Below are positions 1 through 8,443 of a stretch of 12,377 nt of DNA, piece by piece. Numbering within the stretch: the first letter of the stretch is position 1; each line of letters opens with the position of its first letter. The stretch comes from DASZHJ01 sp035581425. GTDB lineage: Bacteria > Pseudomonadota > Alphaproteobacteria > ATCC43930 > CGMCC-115725. The notes under the pieces were generated by a model. The model did no database searches and was not told the DNA's origin. It saw nothing but the letters and a program-made list of their open reading frames with translations. The stretch spans positions 1 to 12,377 of the forward strand of contig DATJVP010000177.1 of assembly GCA_035581425.1 (NCBI GenBank), written 5' to 3'. The position numbers and the translations under genes are program-made.

Positions 1-1326
1 ATCGAGGAGCCGGCCGTCGGCTTCGGCGTTGGTGCGAATGCGGCGGTCCTCGGGGAGCGCGGCATAGCGCTGCGCCTGCCGGGCGCGGGCTTTGGCGATC
101 CGCGCCGCGATCTCGGCGCTGCCTTCCGCAGGCGGCGGCAGTGCGAGATCCGCGGGCCGCACCGCGGGCACGTCGATGTGGAGATCGATCCGGTCAAAGA
201 GCGGGCCCGAGATCCGCGATTGATAGTCGAGGGCGCAGCGCGGCGCGCGACCGCAGGCCTGGCGCGGGTCGTCGAGATGGCCGCATTTGCAGGGGTTCAT
301 CGCCGCGACGAGCTGGATGCGTGCGGGATATGTCACGTGGGCGTTGACGCGCGCGACCGTGGCGCGTCCCGTCTCCATCGGTTGGCGCAGCGCCTCCAGG
401 GTCGCGCGCTGGAACTCCGGCAGCTCGTCGAGGAAGAGCACGCCCAGATGCGCGAGGCTCACCTCGCCCGGTCGCCCACGCTGGCCGCCGCCGACCAATG
501 CCGGCGTCGAGGCGGAGTGATGGGGATCCCTGAAGGGCCGCTGCCGCAGCAGTTTTCCATCGCGCAATAGCCCCGCGACGGAATGGATCATCGAGACTTC
601 CAGCGCCTCCGCGGGATCGAGCGGCGGCAGGAGTCCCGGAAGCCGCGCCGCCAGCATCGATTTTCCCGCCCCGGGCGGCCCGATCATCAGGAGATTGTGT
701 CCGCCGGCTGCCGCAATCTCGAGCGCGCGCTTCGCGGTCTCCTGGCCCTTGATGTCCTTGAGGTCGGGCGGCGCGGGACCGGGCTCCGCCACCTTCGGCA
801 CCGGCGGCGACAGCACTTGCGTCCCCTTGAAGTGATTGATGAGCGCAAGGAGCGTCGGCGCCGCCAGCACCTCGACCTCGCCCGCCCAAGCGGCCTCGCC
901 GCCGGAGGCCGCGGGGCAGATGAGGCCGAGCTCGCGCTCCGCCGCCGCCATCGCTGCCGGCAGCACCCCCGCCACCGGCAGGATCGCCCCATCGAGCGCC
1001 AACTCGCCGAGAGCCATGTAGCCCTCGATCTCGTCGCGCGGCAGCACCTCCATCGCCGCGAGCAGGCTCAGGGCGATCGGGAGATCGTAATGGCTTCCTT
1101 CCTTCGCGAGATCGGCAGGCGCGAGATTGACGACGATCCGCCGCGGCGGCAGTGCCAAGCCCATCGCATTGAAGGCAGCGCGCACGCGCTCGCGCGATTC
1201 CGCCACAGCCTTGTCCGGGAGGCCCACGACCGTGAAGGCGACGACGCCCGAGGCGATCGTGACCTGCACGTCGATTTCGAGCACCTCGATGCCCGAGAAC
1301 GCCACGGTCTTCACCCGCGCAACCAA
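1..1326 (-). CDS. comM: ComM/YifB family Mg-chelatase-like AAA+ ATPase, C-terminus cut by the window edge
   Basis: This is a hexameric AAA+ ATPase of the ComM (YifB) family. Characterised members drive branch migration during natural transformation; its role in non-competent bacteria is unclear. The 442 visible residues open with the typical MVARVKTVAFSGIEV start and continue with a Lon/ChlI-like N-terminal domain containing VGLPDKAVAESRERV. The Walker A motif GPPGAGKS lies at residues 216-223 and the Walker B LFLDE near 297-301. A cysteine-bearing segment (CKCGH...ACGRAPRC) follows near 345-365, and then SGPLFDRIDLHIDV. The family is about 505-510 residues long, so roughly 65 are missing off the left edge. 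The start is TTG at 1324-1326: an in-frame stop lies at 1360-1362, and GGGAG sits 7 bases before the TTG. The gene follows the AEC transporter stop by 38 bases and may be cotranscribed with it. Confidence 0.95.
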   Translation of the reverse strand, partial: MVARVKTVAFSGIEVLEIDVQVTIASGVVAFTVVGLPDKAVAESRERVRAAFNAMGLALPPRRIVVNLAPADLAKEGSHYDLPIALSLLAAMEVLPRDEIEGYMALGELALDGAILPVAGVLPAAMAAAERELGLICPAASGGEAAWAGEVEVLAAPTLLALINHFKGTQVLSPPVPKVAEPGPAPPDLKDIKGQETAKRALEIAAAGGHNLLMIGPPGAGKSMLAARLPGLLPPLDPAEALEVSMIHSVAGLLRDGKLLRQRPFRDPHHSASTPALVGGGQRGRPGEVSLAHLGVLFLDELPEFQRATLEALRQPMETGRATVARVNAHVTYPARIQLVAAMNPCKCGHLDDPRQACGRAPRCALDYQSRISGPLFDRIDLHIDVPAVRPADLALPPPAEGSAEIAARIAKARARQAQRYAALPEDRRIRTNAEADGRLLD

Positions 1327-1364
1327 AGTGCTGCTCCCGCTCTCGCTCGCAATTGCAGGCTAGC

Positions 1365-2306
1365 CTAGTGCCCCGGCGCGTAATACGCCAGCAGCGCGCC
1401 CATGGTGAGGATCGAGAGCGCGGTCGAGATGAGGACGCTCGATGCCGCGCGCGCGACATAGATCTCGTAGCGCTGCGCCAGGATGAAGGCGTTGGAGCCC
1501 GTGGGCAGCGCCGCGCAGCAGACGGCGACGGCCGTATCGAAGTGATCGAGCGCGAAGACCCTCGTCGCGAAGAGATAGACCGCGAGCGGCAGCAGAAGGA
1601 GCTTCATCGCGACCACGGTGAGGCTCTCGCGGAGATCGCCCGCGAGACGGAAGCGCGCGATGGTGGCCCCCAGCGAGAAGAGCGCGGCAGGGGTTGCGGC
1701 CGCCGCGAGGAAATCGATGAAGCGCCCGAGCATCGAGGGCATGCCGAGCCCGATCTCGCGCCAAAGGAAGCCCGCGAGGATCGCGGCGATGACGGGATTG
1801 CCGATGATAGCGAGGAGGGTCGCCTTGGCGGTGTGCAGAATCCGGCCCCCCTGCCCCCGGCCGATCTCGATCACGACCGTCGCGAGCGAGAGCAGAATGA
1901 TCGAATGGAGGCTGATGATGAGGCTCAGCGGCACGAGCCCCGCCTGCCCGAAAGCGCTGACGATGAGGGGGATCCCGAGCTGCACGGAGTTCGAGAAGGC
2001 CGTGCTCATGCCCATGAGCCCCATCTCCGCGAAGCTCAGCCGGAAGAGGAGGCGACCCAGCACCATGCTGAGCGCGAAGACCGTGAGCGTCCCCGCGAAA
2101 TAGGTGCCGAGCAGTCCCAGCGAGCCGCCGAGTGCCGGCGCCTCCGCCGCCATCCCGCGGAAGAGCAGCGCGGGGATCGCCGCGTAATAGACGAAGACGC
2201 CGAGCCCCCGCGCCCCTTCGGCCGAGAGCAGCCGCGTGCGCCCGAACCCGTATCCAAGCAGGATCAGGGCGAAGACCGGCAGTACGATTTGCGCAACGGC
2301 GCTCAT
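1365..2306 (-). CDS. AEC (auxin efflux carrier) family transporter
   Basis: This is an integral inner-membrane protein of the AEC family (PIN/BASS-like fold). Bacterial members carry organic acids such as malate or malonate, or have no known substrate. The 313 residues form about ten hydrophobic helices in two halves, as is normal for the family. Family landmarks are visible: LPVFALILLGYGFGR at the N-terminus, YYAAIPALLF at 40-49, SNSVQLGIP at 105-113 in the first half, and ALPTGSNAFILAQRY in the second half, which fit the two crossover helices. The ATG start matches the usual AEC N-terminus, but no Shine-Dalgarno sequence precedes it; the minus strand reads CCTCCTGC before the ATG. It lies 166 bases after the Lon-like gene, across a REP-like hairpin, so it may have its own promoter. 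The substrate cannot be inferred. Confidence 0.9.
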   Translation of the reverse strand: MSAVAQIVLPVFALILLGYGFGRTRLLSAEGARGLGVFVYYAAIPALLFRGMAAEAPALGGSLGLLGTYFAGTLTVFALSMVLGRLLFRLSFAEMGLMGMSTAFSNSVQLGIPLIVSAFGQAGLVPLSLIISLHSIILLSLATVVIEIGRGQGGRILHTAKATLLAIIGNPVIAAILAGFLWREIGLGMPSMLGRFIDFLAAAATPAALFSLGATIARFRLAGDLRESLTVVAMKLLLLPLAVYLFATRVFALDHFDTAVAVCCAALPTGSNAFILAQRYEIYVARAASSVLISTALSILTMGALLAYYAPGH

Positions 2307-2384
2307 GCAGGAGGAATAGCGTGCCGGGGGTGAAACCTGTCAGCGGTCAGCTTTTTCCAGCCACTGCTCATGACCCAATCGTCT

Positions 2385-2420
2385 CTCGCCCCTCTCCCTT
2401 GAGAGAAGGGGGAGCGGGAG
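2385..2420. repeat. REP-like imperfect inverted repeat between the Lon-like and AEC genes
   Basis: The arms CTCTCCCTT (2392-2400) and AAGGGGGAG (2406-2414) pair with one G-U and a GAGAG loop. Pairing can extend outward through CCC/GGG if one base is bulged. C/T-rich arms around a GAGA loop are typical of dispersed intergenic repeats in alphaproteobacteria. No T-run follows on the minus strand, so it is a poor Rho-independent terminator, though it could protect mRNA ends. The rest of the 166-base gap shows a weak AGCCG/CGGCT hairpin (2436-2453) that might end the Lon-like transcript, and nothing else convincing. Confidence 0.55.
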
Positions 2421-2472
2421 CGGTGCTGAACGAAGAGCCGAAAGTTGACGGCTGAGAGCTCACCGCCGACGG

Positions 2473-4839
2473 CTACTCCTCCTCTCCGATCTCGCGCTCG
2501 CGTAATAGCTCGTCGAAGCGCGCGAGTGTCGTTTCGACGCGGGCCATCACGGAGCCTGCGGGGTAGCTGCCGTCGGCACCGGGTTGCCCGGGATCGAGGC
2601 CGGTGAGCAGGCCCAGCGCATCGTGGACATCGGTCATGGTCCAGAGATGGAAGCGGCCCTCGCGAACCGCTGCCGCTACTTCCTCACACAAGATCACATG
2701 GTTCGCATTCGTCGCGGGGATCAGCACGCCCTGGCGCCCCGTCAGGCCGCGGCTGGCGCAGGCGCGATAGAAGCCCTCGATCTTGTCGCTGGCGCCGCCG
2801 ATCGGCTGGCTCTCGCCGGCCTGATTGACCGAGCCGGTGATCGCGATCTCCTGGCGGATCGGCACGTCCGCGAGCGCCGAGAGGACCGCCACGAGCTCGC
2901 CCATCGAGGCGCTGTCGCCCTCAACGCCGCCATAGCTCTGCTCAAAGGTGACGGAAGCGGAGAAAGAGAGCGGCAAGCGCCGGGCAAAGCAGCCGCCCAG
3001 ATATCCGCCGATGATGTAGACGCCCTTCTGCTGGATCGGGCCGCCCATCTCCGTCGCGCGCTCGATGTTGACGATGCCGCGCCGCCCCGCATGGACGCGC
3101 GCGGAGATACGCACGGGCATGCCAAAGCTGTGATCCCCGAGATCGCGCACGGTGAGGCCGTTCACCTGGCCGACCCGGCTCCCATCGCTGTCGATGAGAA
3201 GGAGGCCGTCGCGGATCGACTCCTGGGCGCGATCCTCGACGCGCGCCGCGCGTTCCCGCCGGTCCGCGAGGGTGCGCAGGACATGCGAAAGCTCGATGTT
3301 GCGTTTGTGCTCGGCCCGTGCGAGCGCCGCCGCTTCGATGGCGAGATCCTCGACCCGCTCGAAACTCGCGGCGAGCTTGCGGCGGTCGCCCGCCCAGCGC
3401 GCAGTCTCCGCGAGAAGCCGCGCCACCGCCGCGTCGTCGGCGCCGCCCTCGATATGCCGGCTCGCCATGCACCGCACCAGCGAGGCATAGACCCCGAGAT
3501 TCGCCGTGTCCGCCGGCAAGTCCGGATCGATATCGGCCTTTATCTTGAAATAGGTCGGAAAATCCGGGTCGACGGAGAAGAAGGCGTAGTACCAGCGCGG
3601 CGCCCCCACGATCACGACCTTGAGGTCGAGCGGGATTGCATGCGGCACCGGCGCGCCCACGAGGGGCGGGCCCGGGCTCTGCGGCGGCTCGATCCGGATG
3701 CAGCGGTCGCGCAGCGCCCCCTTGAGGAAGGTCCAGACCATCGGCTCCCCGGCGATCGCTTCCGCGCGCAGCACGAGGACGCCGCCGTTCGCGTGCTGGA
3801 GCGCGCCCGCGCGCAGATGGCGATGATCGGTGACGGCCACGCCGCCAATCACCCGATACTCGAAGCGGCCGAAGAGCTTCTCGTAGCTCGGATGCGGCTC
3901 CAGCACCACCGGCGCCTCGCCGTTCTCGCCGTGATCGACGAAGAGGTTGACGCCATAGCGCTCGTCGAGCGCCATTTCGCGGGCGCGCTCGGCATCGGCA
4001 TCCCCGGCGGTACCGAGCAGGTCCAGATGATCGATCAAATCCGCGCGCAGCTCGACGATCCAGCGCGTGAGGCCGGGATAGGAGCCGAACTCTGCCGCGA
4101 TCGGGTCGATGAGTGGCGTTAGGGCCGCATCCGCAGCCTCGCGCCGAGCCTCTCGCACGACCTCCGCGAATTGCATCTCACTCCGCCGCGCGGCTTGGAC
4201 GAAAAGACCAAGGCTTTGCCGCACCGCGGCGAAGCCGTCGAGCCGGCGCTGGCGCTCGGCTTCGGGCAACCGCTCCAGCGACTCCGGCTCGCTTCCGGGC
4301 AGCGGGTTCAGCACGAGCCCCTGCGGTGTCCGTTCAATCTTGAGGCCGCGCTCCGCAGCGAAGGACTCGAGTTGGGTGAAAGCGGCGCCGACAGCCTGCT
4401 GCGTCGTCGCGCTCTCGCGGTCGAGACGCGCCGCGAACTCCGCGGCCTCGAAGGCGCGGGCGAGCGATTGCCGGAACGCCGGCAACAGCGCCTCGATCCG
4501 GTCGCGCAGCAGCCGTCCCGTCCCCGCGGGCAGCCGATAGGGCTGCGGCCGGTCGGGATGGCGGAAGTTCTGGAGATAGACCCAGTCCCAAGGCGGGGGC
4601 AGCGTCTTGGCATGCTCCGCGAGGAGCTCGAGGGTCGCGGTCATGCGCCCGCTGCGATCCTCGCCGACGACGAAGATGTTGAATCCCATCTCCGGCACGC
4701 TGAGCCCGAAGGCGAGCGCCGCTCGCGCGCGTCGGTGCGAGGAGAGATCGAGGATGTGCGGCGTCCCGCTTCCCGCCGGCGCAGGAAGCGCGAAGGACGG
4801 GGGCCCTACGGCGTCGGACCCGAGCGGCCGCGCGCTCAT
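2473..4839 (-). CDS. Lon-like Ser-Lys protease with degenerate AAA domain (AAA_32 / YcbZ-LonB-like family)
   Basis: This is a Lon-related protein, 788 residues from the chosen start. The C-terminal proteolytic domain carries GDSAS with the predicted nucleophile Ser643, and the general base Lys686 in GGASDKIEGF. The 43-residue spacing equals that of E. coli Lon (S679/K722). Near the N-terminus, GFNIFVVGEDRSGRMT (P-loop position 59-67) has Arg where Walker A needs Lys, and ANGGVLVLR (350-358) has Arg where Walker B usually has Asp, so ATP hydrolysis may be weak or lost. A charged, probably helical region lies between. No membrane segment or signal is seen, so it is probably cytosolic. The ATG at 4839 shares ATGA with the gshB stop (4836-4839), which settles the start; an in-frame extension of 45 residues to 4974 lies wholly inside gshB and has biased composition. 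Substrates are unknown. Confidence 0.88.
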   Translation of the reverse strand: MSARPLGSDAVGPPSFALPAPAGSGTPHILDLSSHRRARAALAFGLSVPEMGFNIFVVGEDRSGRMTATLELLAEHAKTLPPPWDWVYLQNFRHPDRPQPYRLPAGTGRLLRDRIEALLPAFRQSLARAFEAAEFAARLDRESATTQQAVGAAFTQLESFAAERGLKIERTPQGLVLNPLPGSEPESLERLPEAERQRRLDGFAAVRQSLGLFVQAARRSEMQFAEVVREARREAADAALTPLIDPIAAEFGSYPGLTRWIVELRADLIDHLDLLGTAGDADAERAREMALDERYGVNLFVDHGENGEAPVVLEPHPSYEKLFGRFEYRVIGGVAVTDHRHLRAGALQHANGGVLVLRAEAIAGEPMVWTFLKGALRDRCIRIEPPQSPGPPLVGAPVPHAIPLDLKVVIVGAPRWYYAFFSVDPDFPTYFKIKADIDPDLPADTANLGVYASLVRCMASRHIEGGADDAAVARLLAETARWAGDRRKLAASFERVEDLAIEAAALARAEHKRNIELSHVLRTLADRRERAARVEDRAQESIRDGLLLIDSDGSRVGQVNGLTVRDLGDHSFGMPVRISARVHAGRRGIVNIERATEMGGPIQQKGVYIIGGYLGGCFARRLPLSFSASVTFEQSYGGVEGDSASMGELVAVLSALADVPIRQEIAITGSVNQAGESQPIGGASDKIEGFYRACASRGLTGRQGVLIPATNANHVILCEEVAAAVREGRFHLWTMTDVHDALGLLTGLDPGQPGADGSYPAGSVMARVETTLARFDELLREREIGEEE

Positions 4840-5801
4840 GCTGCGGTCCGCGTACCCCGCGCCCGCAGCCGCGCTTCGATCGCGTCCCAGATCAGCGCCT
4901 CGATCTTCGTGCCATCGAGACGGTTGATCTCCTGGATGCCCGTGGGCGAGGTGACGTTGATCTCGGTGAGGCAATCGCCGATCACGTCGATGCCCACGAA
5001 GACGAGCCCCTGCTCCCGGAGCACCGGACCGAGGGCCGCGCAGACCTCGCGCTCGCGCTTGGTGAGCTCGGTCTTTTCCGCGCGTCCCCCGACATGCAGG
5101 TTGGCGCGCGCCTCGCCCGGGGGTGGCACGCGCAGCACGCCGCCCACGGCCTCGCCATCGACGAGGATGATCCGCTTGTCCCCCTGTCGCACCGAGGGCA
5201 GATAGCGCTGCACCATGATGGGCTCGCGGTAGAGCACGGTGAAGAGCTCGAGAAGGGCGTTCAGGTTGTCGTCCTCGGGCCGCAAATGGAACACGCCGGC
5301 GCCGCCATTGCCGAAAAGCGGCTTCAGGATGATCTCACCGTGCTCCCTGCGGAAGGCGATGATCTCGTCGCGGTCGCTGGTGACGATCGTCGGCGGCATC
5401 AGCGCCGCGAAATGCGTCGCGAAGAGCTTTTCCGGTGCATTCCGGACGCTGATGGGATCGTTCACCACGAGCGTCGTCTCGCGCACATGCTCGAGGAGAT
5501 GCGTGGCCGTGATGTAAGCCATGTCGAAGGGCGGGTCCTGGCGCATCAGGATCACGTCGGCGGCGGCGAGGTCGATCGTCTCCATGGGCCCCAGCGAGAA
5601 ATGCCGGCCCTTCTCGCGTCGGACCTCGAGCCGCTGACCCCGTGCGGTCAGCCGGGTGCCCCGGAGCGTCAGCCGTCGCGGCAGGTAATGATAGAGCGCA
5701 TGCCCCCGCGCCTGCGCCTCGAGCGCGAGGACAAAGGTCGAATCCGCGTCGATGTTCACGGACTCGATGGGGTCCATCTGGATCGCGACGACGAGGCCCA
5801 T
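4836..5801 (-). CDS. gshB: Glutathione synthetase (ATP-grasp)
   Basis: The enzyme catalyses the second step of glutathione synthesis in the cytosol: gamma-glutamylcysteine + glycine + ATP to glutathione + ADP + Pi. At 321 residues it matches the bacterial GshB length (E. coli 316). The N-terminus QMDPIESVNIDADSTF corresponds to the E. coli MDPIANINIKKDS segment. The ATP-grasp core shows KPLFGNGGAGVF, then GDKRIILVDGEAVGGVLRVP, and the metal/substrate-binding EINVTSPTGIQEI at about 280-292. The ATG at 5801 is preceded by AAGGA at 9 bases and gives a full-length N-terminus. The gene heads the minus-strand group and is translationally coupled to the Lon-like protease by ATGA. No gshA is in the window. 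Confidence 0.97.
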   Translation of the reverse strand: MGLVVAIQMDPIESVNIDADSTFVLALEAQARGHALYHYLPRRLTLRGTRLTARGQRLEVRREKGRHFSLGPMETIDLAAADVILMRQDPPFDMAYITATHLLEHVRETTLVVNDPISVRNAPEKLFATHFAALMPPTIVTSDRDEIIAFRREHGEIILKPLFGNGGAGVFHLRPEDDNLNALLELFTVLYREPIMVQRYLPSVRQGDKRIILVDGEAVGGVLRVPPPGEARANLHVGGRAEKTELTKREREVCAALGPVLREQGLVFVGIDVIGDCLTEINVTSPTGIQEINRLDGTKIEALIWDAIEARLRARGTRTAA

Positions 5802-5830
5802 GCTGGCGAATCCTTCCGAATTTCGCGGGG

Positions 5831-5859
5831 AGTATCGGGGGCGATGCTTTCCGTAGCAA
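5831..5859 (-). promoter_or_regulatory. Predicted sigma70-type promoter for gshB
   Basis: On the minus strand, TTGCTA (5854-5859) and GATACT (5831-5836) are separated by exactly 17 bases. Each matches the consensus hexamer at four of six positions. Transcription would begin near 5824, leaving a leader of about 23 bases that contains the gshB ribosome binding site. The call rests only on eye matching. The -35 box touches the end of the large inverted repeat. Confidence 0.4.
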
Positions 5860-5903
5860 GCACCCTCACCTTCCCGCGCGAGACGCGGGAGGGTGAGGGT
5901 GCT
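5859..5903. repeat. 20-bp perfect-length inverted repeat (REP-like) between gshB and livG
   Basis: The arms 5859-5878 and 5884-5903 pair over 20 bases with a single G-U and a five-base CGAGA loop. The 5' arm reads AGCACCCTCACCTTCCCGCG. No T-run follows on either strand, so it is not a simple terminator. The sequence style (CCCTCACC..CCCGCG) resembles dispersed palindromic repeats of alphaproteobacterial intergenic DNA. It separates the divergent gshB and liv units. The remaining bases up to livG (5904-6054) hold no clear promoter that I can support. Confidence 0.7.
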
Positions 5904-6054
5904 CGCGAAATTGGGATCGAAGCCCCGCTTCTCGTTTTCTATTCAATGGCGTACCTTAGGGGGCGACAGGGCGCCTGAAGACGCCGGTCTGGGAGGGCTA
6001 ACGCGTGCGGAATCGGAGGGCTGGGGCCGGAGCGCCCGCCCAAAGGTCAAGGCC

Positions 6055-6842
<788 letters not shown>

Positions 6843-6843
<1 letters not shown>

Positions 6844-7556
6844 TGACGGCTCTCCTCGAGACCCGCTCGCTCGCGGCCTTCTACGGACCGACCCAAGTCC
6901 TCTACGAGGTCGATCTCGACGTGGCCGAGGGCGGGATCACGGCACTTCTCGGCGCGAACGGCGCGGGCAAGACCACGCTGCTGCGGGCGCTCTGCGCGAT
7001 GGTGCGCTCGGAAGGCACGATCCGCTTCGGCGGCGGCAGTCTCTCGGGGCTCGCGACCGAGGATGTGGTCCGGCGGGGGATCGCGCATGTGCCGGATGGG
7101 CGCGGCACTTTCGTCCACCTCTCGGTCGAGGAGAATCTCCGCCTCGGTGCCTATGTGCGCCGCGACAAGGCGGAGGTCGCGCGGGATTTCGAGCGCGTTT
7201 TCGGCTATTTCCCTCGCCTCCGAGAGCGGCGGGCGCAGCAGGCGGGAACGCTTTCCGGCGGCGAGCAGCAGATGCTCGCGATCGCCCGCGCGCTCATGCT
7301 GCGCCCTCGCCTGCTGCTCCTCGACGAGCCCTCCTTCGGCCTCGCGCCGCTCATCGTGCGCGACATCTTCACGATCCTCCACACCATCAACCGTGAGGAC
7401 CGTGTGAGCATGCTCGTCGTCGAACAGAACGCCAACCTCGCCCTCGACCTCGCCGACAACGCCTATCTCCTGGAGACCGGGCGCATGGTCATGAGTGGCA
7501 CCGCCGAGCGCATCCGCGGCGACGAGGCGGTGCGGCGCTCCTATCTCGGATATTGA
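6843..7556 (+). CDS. livF: Branched-chain amino acid-type ABC transporter ATPase LivF
   Basis: This is the second ATPase, expected to pair with LivG under the LivH/LivM pore. Its 237 residues are the normal LivF length. Walker A GANGAGKT lies at 37-44, the signature LSGGEQQ at 137-143 and Walker B LLLLDEP at 157-163. The Q-loop is VPDGRGTF, where LivF usually has VPEGR, and VEQN stands where other ABC ATPases have His; both are LivF traits that help separate it from LivG. The ATG overlaps the livG stop (TGATG), with GGGGAGG seven bases upstream inside livG, so the two ATPases should be made in equal amounts. Confidence 0.95.
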
Positions 7557-7566
7557 AGGCGGGGCG

Positions 7567-8439
7567 ATGGCGGCATTCCTGCATCAGGTGTTCTCGGGGC
7601 TCGCCACCGGCGGGATCTACGCCTCGGTCGCCCTCGCGCTCGTGATGATCTACCAGGCGACGCATCACGTGAATTTCGCGCAGGGCGAGATGGCGATGTT
7701 CTCGACCTACATCTGCTCCTCGCTGATCGGCTGGGGCCTGCCCTACTGGATCGCCTTCCTCCTCACCCTCGTGATCGCCTTCCTCGGCGGCCTCGCGATC
7801 GAGCGCATCGTCGTCCGCCCGGTGGAGAAGGCGCCGGTGCTTTCCGTGGTGATCGTCTTCATCGGGCTCCTCGTCATCATCAACAGCATGGCCGGCGCCA
7901 TCTACAGCTACACGCAGACCTCGTTTCCGAGCCCCTTCCCCTCGGACGCCTGGTATGCGAGCTCCTACATCAACGCGCATGAGGTCGGGTCGATCGTCGT
8001 GACGCTCGCGGTCCTGGTGCTGGTCTACGCCTTCTTCCGTTTCACGCCGCTCGGCCTCGCCATGCGTGCCGCCGCGCAAAACCCGGTCTCGAGCCGTCTC
8101 GTCGGGATTCGCGTGGGCTGGATGCTCGGCGTCGGTTGGGGCCTCGCGGCCGCGATCGGCGCGGTCGCGGGCATGATGGCGGCGCCGATCTTCTTCCTAG
8201 ACCCCAACATGATGGGGAGCATCCTTCTCTATAGTTTCGCCGGCGCGCTCCTCGGCGGGATCGACAATCCCTGGGGTGCGGTGATCGGCGGCTTCGCGAT
8301 GGGTGTCCTCGAGAATCTCGCGGGGGCCTATCTCGTGGGGACCGAGATCAAGCTCTCCGTCGCGCTCATCATCATCGTGGGCGTGCTGGTGGCGAGGCCC
8401 TCGGGCCTCTTCGGCCGGCAGCTCGTGAGCCGGGTCTAG
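7567..8439 (+). CDS. livH: Branched-chain amino acid-type ABC transporter permease LivH
   Basis: This is one half of the inner-membrane pore. The 290 residues are mostly hydrophobic helices. The family opening GLATGGIYASVALALVMIY followed by HHVNFAQGEMAMF is present, as is the C-terminal LLGGIDNPWGAVIGGFAMGVLENL and ARPSGLFGR. The ATG at 7567 has GAAGG seven bases upstream, with the livF stop ten bases away; an open frame reaching back to 7495 overlaps livF and has no membrane or family sequence. It is expected to pair with LivM and dock on LivG/LivF. Confidence 0.95.
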   Translation: MAAFLHQVFSGLATGGIYASVALALVMIYQATHHVNFAQGEMAMFSTYICSSLIGWGLPYWIAFLLTLVIAFLGGLAIERIVVRPVEKAPVLSVVIVFIGLLVIINSMAGAIYSYTQTSFPSPFPSDAWYASSYINAHEVGSIVVTLAVLVLVYAFFRFTPLGLAMRAAAQNPVSSRLVGIRVGWMLGVGWGLAAAIGAVAGMMAAPIFFLDPNMMGSILLYSFAGALLGGIDNPWGAVIGGFAMGVLENLAGAYLVGTEIKLSVALIIIVGVLVARPSGLFGRQLVSRV

Positions 8440-8443
8440 CGCC

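Noticed and set aside
194..1459. Minus-strand open frame of 421 codons overlapping comM
   Set aside because: It is a shifted frame of comM; the product is Arg/Gly-rich with no family motif, while the other frame carries the ComM Walker motifs.
2308..2323. AGGAGG-like sequence on the plus strand followed by GTG
   Set aside because: It resembles a ribosome binding site, but the frame that follows is short and crosses a repeat with no recognisable protein.
2584..4122. Long plus-strand open frame (512 codons) opposite the Lon-like gene
   Set aside because: It is antisense to a gene with clear Lon family motifs. Its product is Arg/Ala/His-rich without any domain, as expected of a mirror frame in GC-rich DNA. 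The same applies to plus-strand frames at 583-1368, 1353-2333, 4171-5205, 5094-5978 and 11277-12272.
4840..4974. 45-residue N-terminal extension of the Lon-like protein
   Set aside because: It lies wholly inside gshB, is His/Arg/Asp-rich, and the ATG overlapping the gshB stop explains the start better.
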